Assembly: GCF_021764745.1 (NCBI RefSeq)
Contig: NZ_JAETXX010000013.1
Span: forward strand, 1 to 64,000
DNA: 64,000 nucleotides
Source: Joostella atrarenae
GTDB taxonomy: Bacteria; Bacteroidota; Bacteroidia; Flavobacteriales; Flavobacteriaceae
Direction of reading: 5' to 3'
In this document: one piece after another, positions 54,826 to 63,853 of the stretch
Layout: every line of letters starts with the position of its first letter
Position numbering within the stretch: position 1 is the stretch's first letter
Notes under the pieces: model-generated
Seen by the model: only the letters and a program-made list of their open reading frames with translations
What the model was told of the DNA's origin: nothing
Database searches by the model: none
Made by a program: the position numbers and the translations under genes

Positions 54826-55425
54826 CTACTTGGTTTCCATTTCATCCTGTAACCACAGAGGAATCACTGCCTCTTCTGTGTCTGTAGGAATTGGTGCAAT
54901 ATTATTTTTGATCGTTGAAATACCATGAACTGTACCATGAGGCACCTCTTGATGACATGTCCAACATTTTCTATCTGTTCTATTCTGTACATGGTCTGCA
55001 ATATACCCCTCGTACTTAGTTTGCGTAACTTGCTGTACATGACAGCGGATACAGTTATTTTGAACCACTTCTTGAGACTCCTCTCGCATAAACATAACTT
55101 CAGGTTCTGCTCTAAGTGTAAAAACAGAAGCATGAAACAATCCATCTTTAGCTTTAAAATAATATTTATTGAGAACATTATTGTGAGGTACGTGGCAATC
55201 GTTACAAGAAGCCCACTCCCTGTGAGAGCTATGCATCCAACTATTGTATACAGGCGTCATAACATGGCAATTTACACACGCCAAAGGATCATCGGACATA
55301 TAAGATACTAGTTCCGCTTCTTTTGCCATAAATAAACCCAAACCTGTAATTACAGCAATTAAAAACACAGCGATCGTTCGCCATCTAGATTTTCTGTTTG
55401 GTAATATGTTTTTTCGGAGATTCAC
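54826..55425 (-). CDS. nrfH: Tetrahaem quinol dehydrogenase NrfH
   Basis: Membrane-bound NapC/NirT-family protein that takes electrons from menaquinol and hands them to NrfA. 199 residues with an N-terminal transmembrane helix (about 15-35) and four CxxCH sites: CVNCH (50-54), CNDCH, CIRCH and CWTCH. It is the first gene of nrfH-nrfA-ccsBA. A TGACAAATGTCA palindrome lies about 97 bp upstream. Confidence 0.96.
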   Translation of the reverse strand: MNLRKNILPNRKSRWRTIAVFLIAVITGLGLFMAKEAELVSYMSDDPLACVNCHVMTPVYNSWMHSSHREWASCNDCHVPHNNVLNKYYFKAKDGLFHASVFTLRAEPEVMFMREESQEVVQNNCIRCHVQQVTQTKYEGYIADHVQNRTDRKCWTCHQEVPHGTVHGISTIKNNIAPIPTDTEEAVIPLWLQDEMETK

Positions 55426-55892
55426 TAGTTATAAATTATCAAGTTTATTAATCAGAACTCAAAAATTAAATTTAACATCCAACTGTTAAACAAAAGTCAT
55501 CAATAATATTCTAATACATGCTGACAAATGTCATATTAGAAGATTGATTTTTATCGTATTATAATATGACTACATCATTTTATAAACTCATGTTTTTAAA
55601 GCATAGAAAAAACAATTATACGCTCAACATAATATTCGATATATACTCACTACTTAAAAGAACCTCCTTTTTTTACTGAAGAACTTTTTACCCGTAAAGC
55701 ATTCATGCCTAACTTATTATAAATATAATTAATAAAAACACACAAGACAAAGAAATTTTTCTCAACAGTAATTTATATGAAAATAATAGTTACTGATACG
55801 ATAATATATACATTCCATAAAATGGAAACACTTTTTGGAGGCTATTCCTTCAAATTATAATTAACAGGAAACTAAAACATATCAAGAAAGAA
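55426..55892. other. Upstream region of the nrf operon
   Basis: No gene. Contains a palindrome TGACAAATGTCA (55522-55533). A near-match to the -7 element (GACTTTTG on the minus strand, about 55493-55500) lies between it and nrfH, but there is no TTG at the right distance. The rest, up to the nrdJ terminator, shows nothing clear. Confidence 0.5.
55522..55533. promoter_or_regulatory. Palindrome TGACAAATGTCA, possible CRP/FNR-type operator
   Basis: A perfect 12-base inverted repeat (TGACA-AA-TGTCA), about 90-110 bp upstream of nrfH. Its size and symmetry suit a dimeric CRP/FNR-family regulator, which often controls nrf genes in response to anoxia or nitrogen oxides. The regulator is not identified. 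Confidence 0.35.
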
Positions 55893-55932
55893 AAAACCTC
55901 GAAAGATACTTAAATAAGTAAACTTCGAGGTT
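55893..55932 (-). terminator. Intrinsic terminator of nrdJ
   Basis: The arms AAAACCTCGAA (near 55893-55903) and TTCGAGGTTTT (near 55924-55934) enclose a second short pairing; on the minus strand a T run follows. It lies about 30 bp after the nrdJ stop. Confidence 0.8.
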
Positions 55933-55963
55933 TTGTGTAAAATATTACTAGAGTCTTAAAGAT

Positions 55964-58516
55964 CTATCCGCATTTAGAAGAACCACAATCTTTACATGTT
56001 AAGCATCCTTCTTGGTACACTAAATTACTTCCTTCGCAATTGCTACACTTCTGCCCTTTTGCTGCTGTTCCATCAACTACAAAACGCTTTAAAGCTCTTG
56101 CTACACCATTTTTCCATGTGTTTATAGATTCAGAATCCAATTGTAAGCTATTAATTAAGTTTACAACTCTATCTATTTCCATTCCATGGCGAAGTGTACT
56201 AGAAATTAATTTAGCATAATTCCAGAATTCAGGATTAAATTTATGCGACAACCCTTCAATTGTAGTTTTATATCCTCTCTTATTCTGATATTGAAAATCG
56301 TAACGCGAAGTTCCGTCTTCATTTCTATTTTTTATAATTACACCATCTTCAACCCAACGCGGAATTAATATTCCATCTTCATCATCTGCAAGACCCGTAA
56401 ATATCTCATAAGGCATTCCATCGATTAAACCGATAAAAGCGATCCACTTCTCCTTACTATTCTGAAAACGTACTACATCCGCTTGTAAAACTTGAGGACG
56501 TTTTGTTGTTAGTTCTTTCTTTTCTGAAGTTTCTTCCTCTTTCTTTTCATCATTAGAGATTAAAACGCCACTACGAGAACCGTCACGATATACTGTAACC
56601 CCTTTACATCCTACTTTCCATGCTTCTAAGTACAGTTGTCCTACTAATTCTTCTGTAGCATCATTCGGCAAGTTGATTGTCACACTAATAGAGTGATCGA
56701 TCCATTTTTGCACAGCCCCTTGTAATTGTACTTTACTCATCCAATCTACGTCATTGGAAGTTGCTTTATAGTAAGGTGATTTTTTTATTAACTCGTCTAT
56801 TTCTTGCTGACTATAATTTTTTGTAGTGTCAATACCTTGAACGGTCATCCATTCTTTAAAACGGTGATGAAAAACTACATATTCTTCCCAAGCATCTCCT
56901 AGTTCATCCGTAAAATCAACACGCACATTTTTATCATTAGGATTTACTTTTCTTCTTCTTTTATATACAGGAAGGAAAACAGGTTCGATTCCAGAAGTTG
57001 TTTGCGTCATCAAACTAGTAGTTCCAGTTGGAGCAATCGTTAGCAACGCTATATTTCTACGTCCGTATTCTAGCATTTCGTAATACAACTTATCGTCTGC
57101 TTCTTTTAAACGAAGGATAAAAGGATTGTCTTTTTCTCTGTCTGCATCAAAAATGCTAAAAGCACCACGCTCTTTTGCCATTTCTACAGATGCACGATAC
57201 GCTGATAAAGCTATTGTTTTATGCACTTCGATAGAAAATTCATTTGCTTTTTCTGTTCCATATCTAAAACCAAGTGCTGCCAACATATCCCCTTCAGCAG
57301 TAATCCCAACTCCTGTTCTTCTTCCTTCGTAAGCTTTTTTACGGATATTAAGCCATAAGTTTTTTTCTACCAATTTAACCTCATCACTCTCTGGATCAGC
57401 TTCAATTTTAGCTAAAATATTATCGATCTTTTCTAACTCCAAATCAATAATATCATCCATTATACGCTGTGCATAAGCAACATGTTTTTTAAATAATTCG
57501 AAGTTAAAACTTGCCTTATCTGTAAAAGGATTCTCTACGTAAGAATATAAGTTGATCGCCAAAAGACGACAAGAGTCATAAGGACAAAGAGGAATCTCAC
57601 CACATGGATTTGTAGAAACAGTTTTATACCCTAAATCTGCATAACAATCTGGCACAGACTCTCTAGAAATAGTGTCCCAGAATAAAATTCCTGGCTCCGC
57701 AGATTTCCATGCATTGTGTACTATTTTGCTCCAAAGTTTAGAAGCTTCAATCTCCTTTGTTACTTTAGGATTTTCACTCTGTACTGGATATTTCTGTGTG
57801 TAAATAGATTCTGCCTCTACAGATTTCATAAAATCATCATCTATTCTTACGGAAACATTCGCTCCAGTAACTTTACCTTGCTCCATTTTAGCATCTATAA
57901 AATCTTCGGCATCTGGATGGTTTATAGAAACAGAAAGCATCAAAGCTCCTCGACGACCATCTTGAGCTACCTCTCTTGTAGAATTAGAATAACGCTCCAT
58001 AAAAGGTACTATTCCAGTAGATGTTAATGCAGAATTTTTAACATCAGAACCCTTTGGACGGATATGAGATAAATCGTGACCTACTCCTCCTCGGCGCTTC
58101 ATCAATTGCACCTGTTCTTGGTCTATTTTCATAACTCCTCCATAAGAATCCGAATTCCCTTCATTACCAATTACAAAACAATTTGATAAAGAACCTACTT
58201 GGTATGGATTCCCAATTCCAGCCATCGGACTTCCCTGAGGAACGATATATTTAAAATCTTTGATTAAATCAAAAACCTCCTCTTCTGTCAAAGAGTTTGG
58301 ATATTTCTTCTCTATTCTCGCAATCTCCTTTGCAATTCTCGCATGCATATCATTTGGAGTAGACTCATAGATATTCCCTTGCGAGTCTTTTAAGGCATAT
58401 TTATTAACCCAAACTGTAGCCGCTAAGTCATCCCCTTTAAAATACTCCAAGGACGCTTTAATTGCCTCTTCTTGAGTATATGTCTTTTTTACGTTAGAAG
58501 TTTCGATTTTCTGCAT
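55964..58516 (-). CDS. nrdJ: Adenosylcobalamin-dependent ribonucleotide reductase (class II)
   Basis: Makes deoxyribonucleotides without oxygen demand, using B12. 850 residues from ATG 58516 (MQKIETSNVKKTYTQEEA). The longer frame from 58564 is unlikely because the -7 element TAGCTTTG lies at 58552-58559, between the two. Landmarks: SPMAGIGNPYQVGSLSNCFV, KRRGGVGHDLSHIRPKG, NPCGEIPLCPYDSC, TAPTG-like LLTIAPTGTTSLMTQTTSGIEP. The C-terminus carries two CxxC pairs and a final CG (CSNCEGS, CKDCGSSKCG), which serve in reduction of the active site. Confidence 0.95.
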   Translation of the reverse strand: MQKIETSNVKKTYTQEEAIKASLEYFKGDDLAATVWVNKYALKDSQGNIYESTPNDMHARIAKEIARIEKKYPNSLTEEEVFDLIKDFKYIVPQGSPMAGIGNPYQVGSLSNCFVIGNEGNSDSYGGVMKIDQEQVQLMKRRGGVGHDLSHIRPKGSDVKNSALTSTGIVPFMERYSNSTREVAQDGRRGALMLSVSINHPDAEDFIDAKMEQGKVTGANVSVRIDDDFMKSVEAESIYTQKYPVQSENPKVTKEIEASKLWSKIVHNAWKSAEPGILFWDTISRESVPDCYADLGYKTVSTNPCGEIPLCPYDSCRLLAINLYSYVENPFTDKASFNFELFKKHVAYAQRIMDDIIDLELEKIDNILAKIEADPESDEVKLVEKNLWLNIRKKAYEGRRTGVGITAEGDMLAALGFRYGTEKANEFSIEVHKTIALSAYRASVEMAKERGAFSIFDADREKDNPFILRLKEADDKLYYEMLEYGRRNIALLTIAPTGTTSLMTQTTSGIEPVFLPVYKRRRKVNPNDKNVRVDFTDELGDAWEEYVVFHHRFKEWMTVQGIDTTKNYSQQEIDELIKKSPYYKATSNDVDWMSKVQLQGAVQKWIDHSISVTINLPNDATEELVGQLYLEAWKVGCKGVTVYRDGSRSGVLISNDEKKEEETSEKKELTTKRPQVLQADVVRFQNSKEKWIAFIGLIDGMPYEIFTGLADDEDGILIPRWVEDGVIIKNRNEDGTSRYDFQYQNKRGYKTTIEGLSHKFNPEFWNYAKLISSTLRHGMEIDRVVNLINSLQLDSESINTWKNGVARALKRFVVDGTAAKGQKCSNCEGSNLVYQEGCLTCKDCGSSKCG

Positions 58517-58991
58517 TTTTTTTGATGATTTAATATGGATAAGTAATGGCGCAAAGCTAACCAAAATTAAAATATAAATTAAAATTATTTTTAAAAAGTG
58601 AACAAGAAATAAACGATAAACGATTGATTGTTAGTTGCTTAATAAATTACTAACAACAAAAAGTTCACAACTTATGATCTTTTAACAAGAATAATCCTGA
58701 AAAAGTAAGTTGTTTTTATTAATTTATTGGAGGTCTTTTCTGAATAAGAATTTTTTAAACTTTTGTAGTAAAAATTATTGATTTCTGATGGATTTTGCCA
58801 TTAAAAACAAAACACAATATAAAGCTAAATAGATCTCAATACTTGCCGAACAAAAACTATAGATACGGATTTATAAATTTTTCATGCGAAATAAAACTTT
58901 CACAATAAATGTCTATTAGTTTTCAAATGAATTAAAAACTAAATACATCCTGAAACTACTTCAGCAACAAATAAAGATATCCGACTAAATA
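58517..58991. other. Upstream region of nrdJ / downstream of purM
   Basis: No gene. It holds TAGCTTTG (58552-58559, minus strand), a perfect -7 match 36 bp before nrdJ. Two small inverted repeats lie further up: TTGTTAGT (58628-58635) with ACTAACAA (58649-58656), and AAGTT-CAC-AACTT (58661-58673). No cobalamin riboswitch was recognised. Confidence 0.5.
58552..58559 (-). promoter_or_regulatory. -7 element (TAGCTTTG) of nrdJ
   Basis: A perfect TAnnTTTG match. It sets the nrdJ start downstream, at ATG 58516. The -33 position is only T-rich. Confidence 0.55.
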
Positions 58992-60170
58992 TTAATATTC
59001 AAAAGTTCCGTATTCACTAGTAATTGTAAGTTTTTTACTTTCTGATGCTTCAACGCGACCAATAATCTGAGCATCTACATTGAAAGATTTTGAAACTTCT
59101 ATAATATCTTGAGCAACACGCTCATCTAGATAAAGTTCCATACGGTGCCCACAATTAAACACTTGATACATTTCCTTCCATGAAGTTTTAGACTGTTCTT
59201 GTATCAATTTAAAAAGTGGTGGCACTTCAAATAAATTATCTTTTACTACATGAACATTATCTACAAAGTGAAGTACTTTTGTTTGCGCACCTCCACTACA
59301 ATGAACCATTCCGTTTATCTCTTCTGAAGAATATTTTGAAAGTAACTTCTGAATAATCGGCGCATAGGTTCTTGTTGGAGAAAGCACCAACTTCCCAGCA
59401 TCGATTGGAGAATTTTCCACTGCATCAGTTAACTTTACATTTCCAGAATATACCAAATCTGAAGGTACCGCATGATCAAAACTCTCAGGGAATTTTTCAG
59501 CTAAATACTTTTCGAAAACGTCATGACGTGCAGAAGTAAGTCCGTTACTCCCCATTCCTCCGTTATATTCGGTCTCGTAAGTTGCTTGACCAAAAGAAGC
59601 CAAACCAACAATTACATTTCCTGGTTTTATATTTGCATTATCAATAACATCGCTACGCTTCATACGAGCAGTTACAGTAGAATCTACAATAATGGTACGC
59701 ACTAAATCTCCAACATCGGCAGTTTCACCTCCTGTAGAATGAATTTCTACACCAAACTTTTTAAGCTCAGCAATCAATTCTTCAGTTCCATTAATAATTG
59801 CTGAAATTACTTCTCCAGGAATTACGTTTTTATTTCTTCCGATAGTAGATGAAAGCATAATATTTTGAGTTGCTCCCACACAAAGAAGATCATCTAAATT
59901 CATTATCAATGCATCTTGAGCAATCCCTTTCCACACGGAAACATCTCCAGTTTCCTTCCAATACATATATGCTAAAGACGATTTTGTACCAGCTCCATCA
60001 GCATGCATTATTATACAGTGATCCTCGCTCCCAGTAAGATGATCGGGTACGATTTTACAAAAGGCTTTTGGAAACAATCCTTTATCTACATTTTTTATAG
60101 CGTTATGAACATCTTCTTTTGATGCCGAAACACCTCTTTGTGCATACCTTTTGCTTATCTCTGAACTCAT
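58992..60170 (-). CDS. purM: Phosphoribosylformylglycinamidine cyclo-ligase (AIR synthetase), long Bacteroidota form
   Basis: Step 5 of purine synthesis, closing the imidazole ring with ATP. 392 residues from ATG 60170 (MSSEISKRYAQRGVSASKEDV). A longer frame from 60212 is excluded by the promoter at 60187-60216. Recognisable parts: MHADGAGTKSSLAYMYWKETGD, GLASFGQATYETEYNGGMGSNGLTSAR and VHCSGGAQTKVLHFVDNV. The protein is longer than the ~345-residue form of proteobacteria, as usual in Bacteroidota. It is monocistronic. Confidence 0.93.
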   Translation of the reverse strand: MSSEISKRYAQRGVSASKEDVHNAIKNVDKGLFPKAFCKIVPDHLTGSEDHCIIMHADGAGTKSSLAYMYWKETGDVSVWKGIAQDALIMNLDDLLCVGATQNIMLSSTIGRNKNVIPGEVISAIINGTEELIAELKKFGVEIHSTGGETADVGDLVRTIIVDSTVTARMKRSDVIDNANIKPGNVIVGLASFGQATYETEYNGGMGSNGLTSARHDVFEKYLAEKFPESFDHAVPSDLVYSGNVKLTDAVENSPIDAGKLVLSPTRTYAPIIQKLLSKYSSEEINGMVHCSGGAQTKVLHFVDNVHVVKDNLFEVPPLFKLIQEQSKTSWKEMYQVFNCGHRMELYLDERVAQDIIEVSKSFNVDAQIIGRVEASESKKLTITSEYGTFEY

Positions 60171-60186
60171 GTACCAATGTTTTGTG

Positions 60187-60216
60187 CAAAAATAGCCATA
60201 AATAAAAAGCACACAA
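60187..60216 (-). promoter_or_regulatory. Promoter of purM (TTG-N19-TATTTTTG)
   Basis: On the minus strand, TTG (60216-60214) and TATTTTTG (60194-60187) are separated by 19 bases, a full match to the Bacteroidota promoter form. It lies 16 bp before the ATG at 60170. Confidence 0.8.
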
Positions 60217-60281
60217 ACAAAAGTTGTATGCTTATTTCTTAGAATATTAATTTTAGTTATTTTACAAAAGCTAAGCGCCTC

Positions 60282-62468
60282 TTATTTAGTAAAAAGTAAC
60301 TCTCTATATTTTGTGAGCGGCCAGATATTATCATCTACTAAAAGCTCTAACTTATCACAATGGTAACGGATTTGCTCAAAATAAGGCAACACCTTATTAC
60401 AATACGCTTCTGCTTTTAACTGCGCTTTTTCTAATTTATTAGCACTCTTACGCTCTTCGATCATAAATTTTACTTTCGAATTTATTTCAGAAATATGATT
60501 CGAAATCTCTTCAATAAGATCTATTTGCTCAGGCGCAAGCTTTTTAAAGTCACTTCCAAAGACTTCTTTTAGTCCTTTTACATTCTGAATTAATGTATTT
60601 TGATATTTAATAGCTGTTGGAATTACATGATTTCTTGCAATATCTCCCAATACACGCCCTTCTATTTGGATTTTGTGTGCATATTCCTCTAATTCTATCT
60701 CTTGGCGAGCTATTATTTCCACAGAGTTCATCACTCCCATTTCTTCATAAAGATCGATTGCCTTTTTTGAAACGACAGCTTTTAATGCCTGAGGCGTATT
60801 CTTACTATTACTAAGTCCGCGTTTCTCAGCCTCCTTTTCCCATGCCAAGCTATATCCATCTCCCTCAAAACGAATCTTTTTTGAAGCTTTAATATATTCT
60901 CTCAATACATTAAAAATAGCTTCATCCTTTTTAAGGTTCTTCTTTTCTATCAACTCATCAACTTCATTTTTAAATTCTTTTAACTGCTTAGCAACAATTG
61001 TATTTAAAACAGTCATTGGCTTAGCGCAATTCGATTTAGAACCTACAGCTCTAAATTCAAATTTATTCCCCGTGAAAGCAAAAGAAGAAGTTCTATTTCT
61101 ATCTGTATTATCTAAAAGTATCTCTGGAATTTTCCCTACTACATTTAACTTTAAATCTGTTTTTTCTTGAGGAGAAAGTTTCCCTTTAGAAACGTCTTCT
61201 AACTCATCTAAAACCTTCGTTAATTGTGAACCAATAAAAACTGAAATCACAGATGGAGGTGCCTCGCCAGCCCCCAAACGATGATCGTTAGTGGCAGAGG
61301 CAACAGAAGCACGAATGAGGTCTTCATTATCATGCACCGCCTTAATTGTATTTATAAAAAAGGTTAAAAACTGAAGGTTCTTTGTTGGTGTAGTTCCTGG
61401 ACTTAAAAGATTAGTTCCATTATTTGTTGCTAAAGACCAGTTATTATGCTTTCCAGAGCCATTTACACCTACAAAAGGTTTTTCATGGAAAAGGACTTTA
61501 AAATTATGTTTATCAGCAGTTTTATCCATCAAATCCATTAATAATGAATTATGATCTACCGCTAAATTAGCCTCTTCAAAAAGCGGCGCTAATTCGAATT
61601 GATTTGGAGCAACTTCATTATGACGCGTTTTTACTGGGATTCCCAATTTCACACAATCATTTTCCAATTCTCTCATAAAATTAAGAACCCTATCTGGAAT
61701 AGAGCCAAAATAATGATCGTCTAACTGTTGTCCTTTTGCTGGCGAATGACCTAAAAGAGTCCTTCCTGCCAAAACAATATCTGGTCGAGAATATGCCAAT
61801 GCCTTATCGATTAAGAAATACTCCTGCTCCCAACCCAAAGTAGCATTCACTTTAGAGACACTTTTATCAAAATAACGAGCTACTTCTGTAGCAGCATTAT
61901 CTACTGCTTGCAAAGCCCTTAAAAGTGGCGCTTTATTATCTAAAGCTTCCCCTGTATACGACACAAAAACAGTAGGAATACACAAAGTTGTACCATAAAC
62001 AAAGGCTGGAGATGTTGGATCCCAAGCGGTATATCCTCGAGCTTCAAAGGTATTTCTAATCCCCCCATGAGGAAAACTAGAGGCATCTGGTTCCTGCTGT
62101 ACTAATTGGTGTCCACCAAATTTCTCTACAGCTTGAGAATTATTTATAGGTTCAAAGAAAGAATCGTGCTTTTCTGCTGTTGCTCCAGTTAATGGCTGAA
62201 ACCAATGTGTATAATGAGTAGCTCCTTTGGTAATTGCCCAATTTTTCATTGCAGAAGCAATTTCATCAGCCAATTTCCTGTCAATCTTCATTCCGCCCTC
62301 TATTGCAGACATCACGCTTTTAAATGCCTCATTAGACATTACTTGCCTCATGACCAATTCATTAAAAACGTTCGCTCCAAAAATCTCAGAACGTTTTCCT
62401 GTTACATCAATAGGCAATGGTTTCCTATCAAATGTTTTATTAACTGCCTTAAACCTAATTGTTGACAT
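60282..62468 (-). CDS. glnN: Glutamine synthetase type III
   Basis: Makes glutamine from glutamate, ammonia and ATP; GSIII is the large dodecameric form found in Bacteroidota and cyanobacteria. 728 residues. Typical regions: THYTHWFQPLTGATAEKHDSF, QEPDASSFPHGGIRNTFEARG, GWEQEYFLID, KTRHNEVAPNQFELAP and NGSGKHNNWSLATN. It is divergently placed to the GSII gene (283 bp apart), so the two may share control by nitrogen supply. ATG 62468 (MSTIRFKAVNK) suits the family. Confidence 0.96.
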   Translation of the reverse strand: MSTIRFKAVNKTFDRKPLPIDVTGKRSEIFGANVFNELVMRQVMSNEAFKSVMSAIEGGMKIDRKLADEIASAMKNWAITKGATHYTHWFQPLTGATAEKHDSFFEPINNSQAVEKFGGHQLVQQEPDASSFPHGGIRNTFEARGYTAWDPTSPAFVYGTTLCIPTVFVSYTGEALDNKAPLLRALQAVDNAATEVARYFDKSVSKVNATLGWEQEYFLIDKALAYSRPDIVLAGRTLLGHSPAKGQQLDDHYFGSIPDRVLNFMRELENDCVKLGIPVKTRHNEVAPNQFELAPLFEEANLAVDHNSLLMDLMDKTADKHNFKVLFHEKPFVGVNGSGKHNNWSLATNNGTNLLSPGTTPTKNLQFLTFFINTIKAVHDNEDLIRASVASATNDHRLGAGEAPPSVISVFIGSQLTKVLDELEDVSKGKLSPQEKTDLKLNVVGKIPEILLDNTDRNRTSSFAFTGNKFEFRAVGSKSNCAKPMTVLNTIVAKQLKEFKNEVDELIEKKNLKKDEAIFNVLREYIKASKKIRFEGDGYSLAWEKEAEKRGLSNSKNTPQALKAVVSKKAIDLYEEMGVMNSVEIIARQEIELEEYAHKIQIEGRVLGDIARNHVIPTAIKYQNTLIQNVKGLKEVFGSDFKKLAPEQIDLIEEISNHISEINSKVKFMIEERKSANKLEKAQLKAEAYCNKVLPYFEQIRYHCDKLELLVDDNIWPLTKYRELLFTK

Positions 62469-62706
62469 ATAGTATCGTTATAAAAAAGTTGATTTTAAAT
62501 CCTAAATGTTTTATTAATAACAAAAAAAATAATTCCGCTTCAATATAAATATCTCTACGTAAAAAATATATTAAATTATCATTAACAAATTTCGGTAAAT
62601 TTACATAAAAAAGAAAATACCCCCTCTAAAAATAGGGCATTAATAAAAATAACAAACTTTTATCAAAAACACCCCTTCCTTTTTCGGTATACGAAACAAA
62701 ATATCA

Positions 62707-62714
62707 TATTTTTG
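62707..62714 (+). promoter_or_regulatory. -7 element (TATTTTTG) of the GSII gene
   Basis: A match to TAnnTTTG, 37 bp before the ATG at 62752. The -33 region, 21 bases upstream, reads TTC. No -7 match for the divergent GSIII gene was found in the 283-bp gap. Confidence 0.55.
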
Positions 62715-62751
62715 TCTACGAGTAAAGTTCAATTAAAAATTATTATACACA

Positions 62752-63765
62752 ATGAGCAAGGCTAAACTTGAATACATTTGGTTAGATGGATATTTTCCAA
62801 CCCAAAACATGAGAAGTAAAACTAAAATAGAAGATGATTTCAGTGGAAAACTTGAAGATTGCCCAATATGGTCTTTCGATGGTTCATCTACAAAACAAGC
62901 TCAGGCTGGAAAAGGTTCTGATTGCTTATTGAAGCCAGTAGCTATTTTTCCAGATCCAGCAAGAAAAAACGGATACCTAGTAATGGCAGAAGTTTTTAAT
63001 GCAGATGGAACTCCACATGAAACAAATTCTAGAGCCACTATCGATGATGAGAATGATGATTTCTGGTTTGGTTTTGAACAAGAGTATTTCATAATGGATG
63101 CTAAAACACAACTTCCTTTAGGATTCCCTGTTGGAGGTTACCCTGGTCCTCAAGGATTATACTACTGTTCTGTTGGTGGTTTAAACACACACGGAAGAAG
63201 AATTGTTGAAAAACACGCTGATCTTTGTATCGAAGCTGGATTAAACTTCGAAGGGATTAACCAAGAGGTTGCTTGTGGACAGTGGGAATTCCAAATTTTC
63301 GCCAAAGGAGGAAAAAGAGCTGGAGACGAAATCTGGATCTCTCGTTACCTATTAGATAGATTATGTGAAGAATATGGTTACTATATTGAGTACCACCCTA
63401 AACCTGTAAAAGGTGACTGGAATGGTTCTGGTATGCACGCTAACTTCTCTAACTCTTTATTAAGAACTTGTGGTTCTAAAGAAGTTTACGAAAAAGTTTG
63501 TGAAGCTTTTAGACCTGTTACTAAAGAGCACATCGCTGTTTACGGAGAGTTTAATGACGAACGTTTAACAGGAGATCACGAAACTGCTGCTATTACTGAC
63601 TTTAGCTATGGAGTTTCTGATAGAGGCGCTTCAATCCGTATTCCTATTATCACTGTAGAGAAAGGATACAAAGGATGGTTAGAAGATAGACGTCCTGCTT
63701 CAAATGCAGATCCATACAAAGTGGCTGCAAGAATTATCAAAACAGTTAAAACTGTTGAAGCTTAA
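62752..63765 (+). CDS. glnA: Glutamine synthetase, eukaryotic-like GSII type
   Basis: 337 residues, the compact beta-grasp GSII found in eukaryotes and several Bacteroidota. Motifs: LEYIWLDGYFPTQNMRSKTK, WSFDGSSTKQAQAGKGSDC, FGFEQEYFIMD (metal-binding glutamates), INQEVACGQWEFQIF, GDWNGSGMHANFSN and DRGASIRIP. It would assimilate ammonium, such as that made by NrfA. The divergent neighbour encodes the unrelated-size GSIII, so the cell has two enzymes for the same reaction. Confidence 0.96.
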   Translation: MSKAKLEYIWLDGYFPTQNMRSKTKIEDDFSGKLEDCPIWSFDGSSTKQAQAGKGSDCLLKPVAIFPDPARKNGYLVMAEVFNADGTPHETNSRATIDDENDDFWFGFEQEYFIMDAKTQLPLGFPVGGYPGPQGLYYCSVGGLNTHGRRIVEKHADLCIEAGLNFEGINQEVACGQWEFQIFAKGGKRAGDEIWISRYLLDRLCEEYGYYIEYHPKPVKGDWNGSGMHANFSNSLLRTCGSKEVYEKVCEAFRPVTKEHIAVYGEFNDERLTGDHETAAITDFSYGVSDRGASIRIPIITVEKGYKGWLEDRRPASNADPYKVAARIIKTVKTVEA

Positions 63766-63792
63766 TCTAGCTTTAAAAGTTTACAACATAAA

Positions 63793-63826
63793 AAAATGCT
63801 GTCTTATTATGGACAGCATTTTTTGT
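63793..63826 (+). terminator. Intrinsic terminator after the GSII gene
   Basis: AAAATGCTGTC (63793-63803) pairs with GACAGCATTTT (63812-63822) around an 8-nt loop, followed by T. It could also end the minus-strand gene that comes from the right edge. Confidence 0.9.
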
Positions 63827-63853
63827 TTTATATAGCGATAAGTTCAACTTCTT

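Noticed and set aside
54798-54845. Longer N-terminus for NrfA
   Set aside because: It lies inside nrfH and would place residues before a normal signal anchor at MKNRVLFIV.
54440-55311. Long open frames on both strands overlapping nrfA and nrfH
   Set aside because: They are shadows in other frames of the cytochrome genes, low in complexity and without motifs.
58517-58564. Longer N-terminus for NrdJ
   Set aside because: The extension covers the TAGCTTTG promoter element and has no resemblance to the family.
60171-60212. Longer N-terminus for PurM
   Set aside because: It includes a full-consensus promoter (60187-60216); the family start is MSSEISKRYAQRG.
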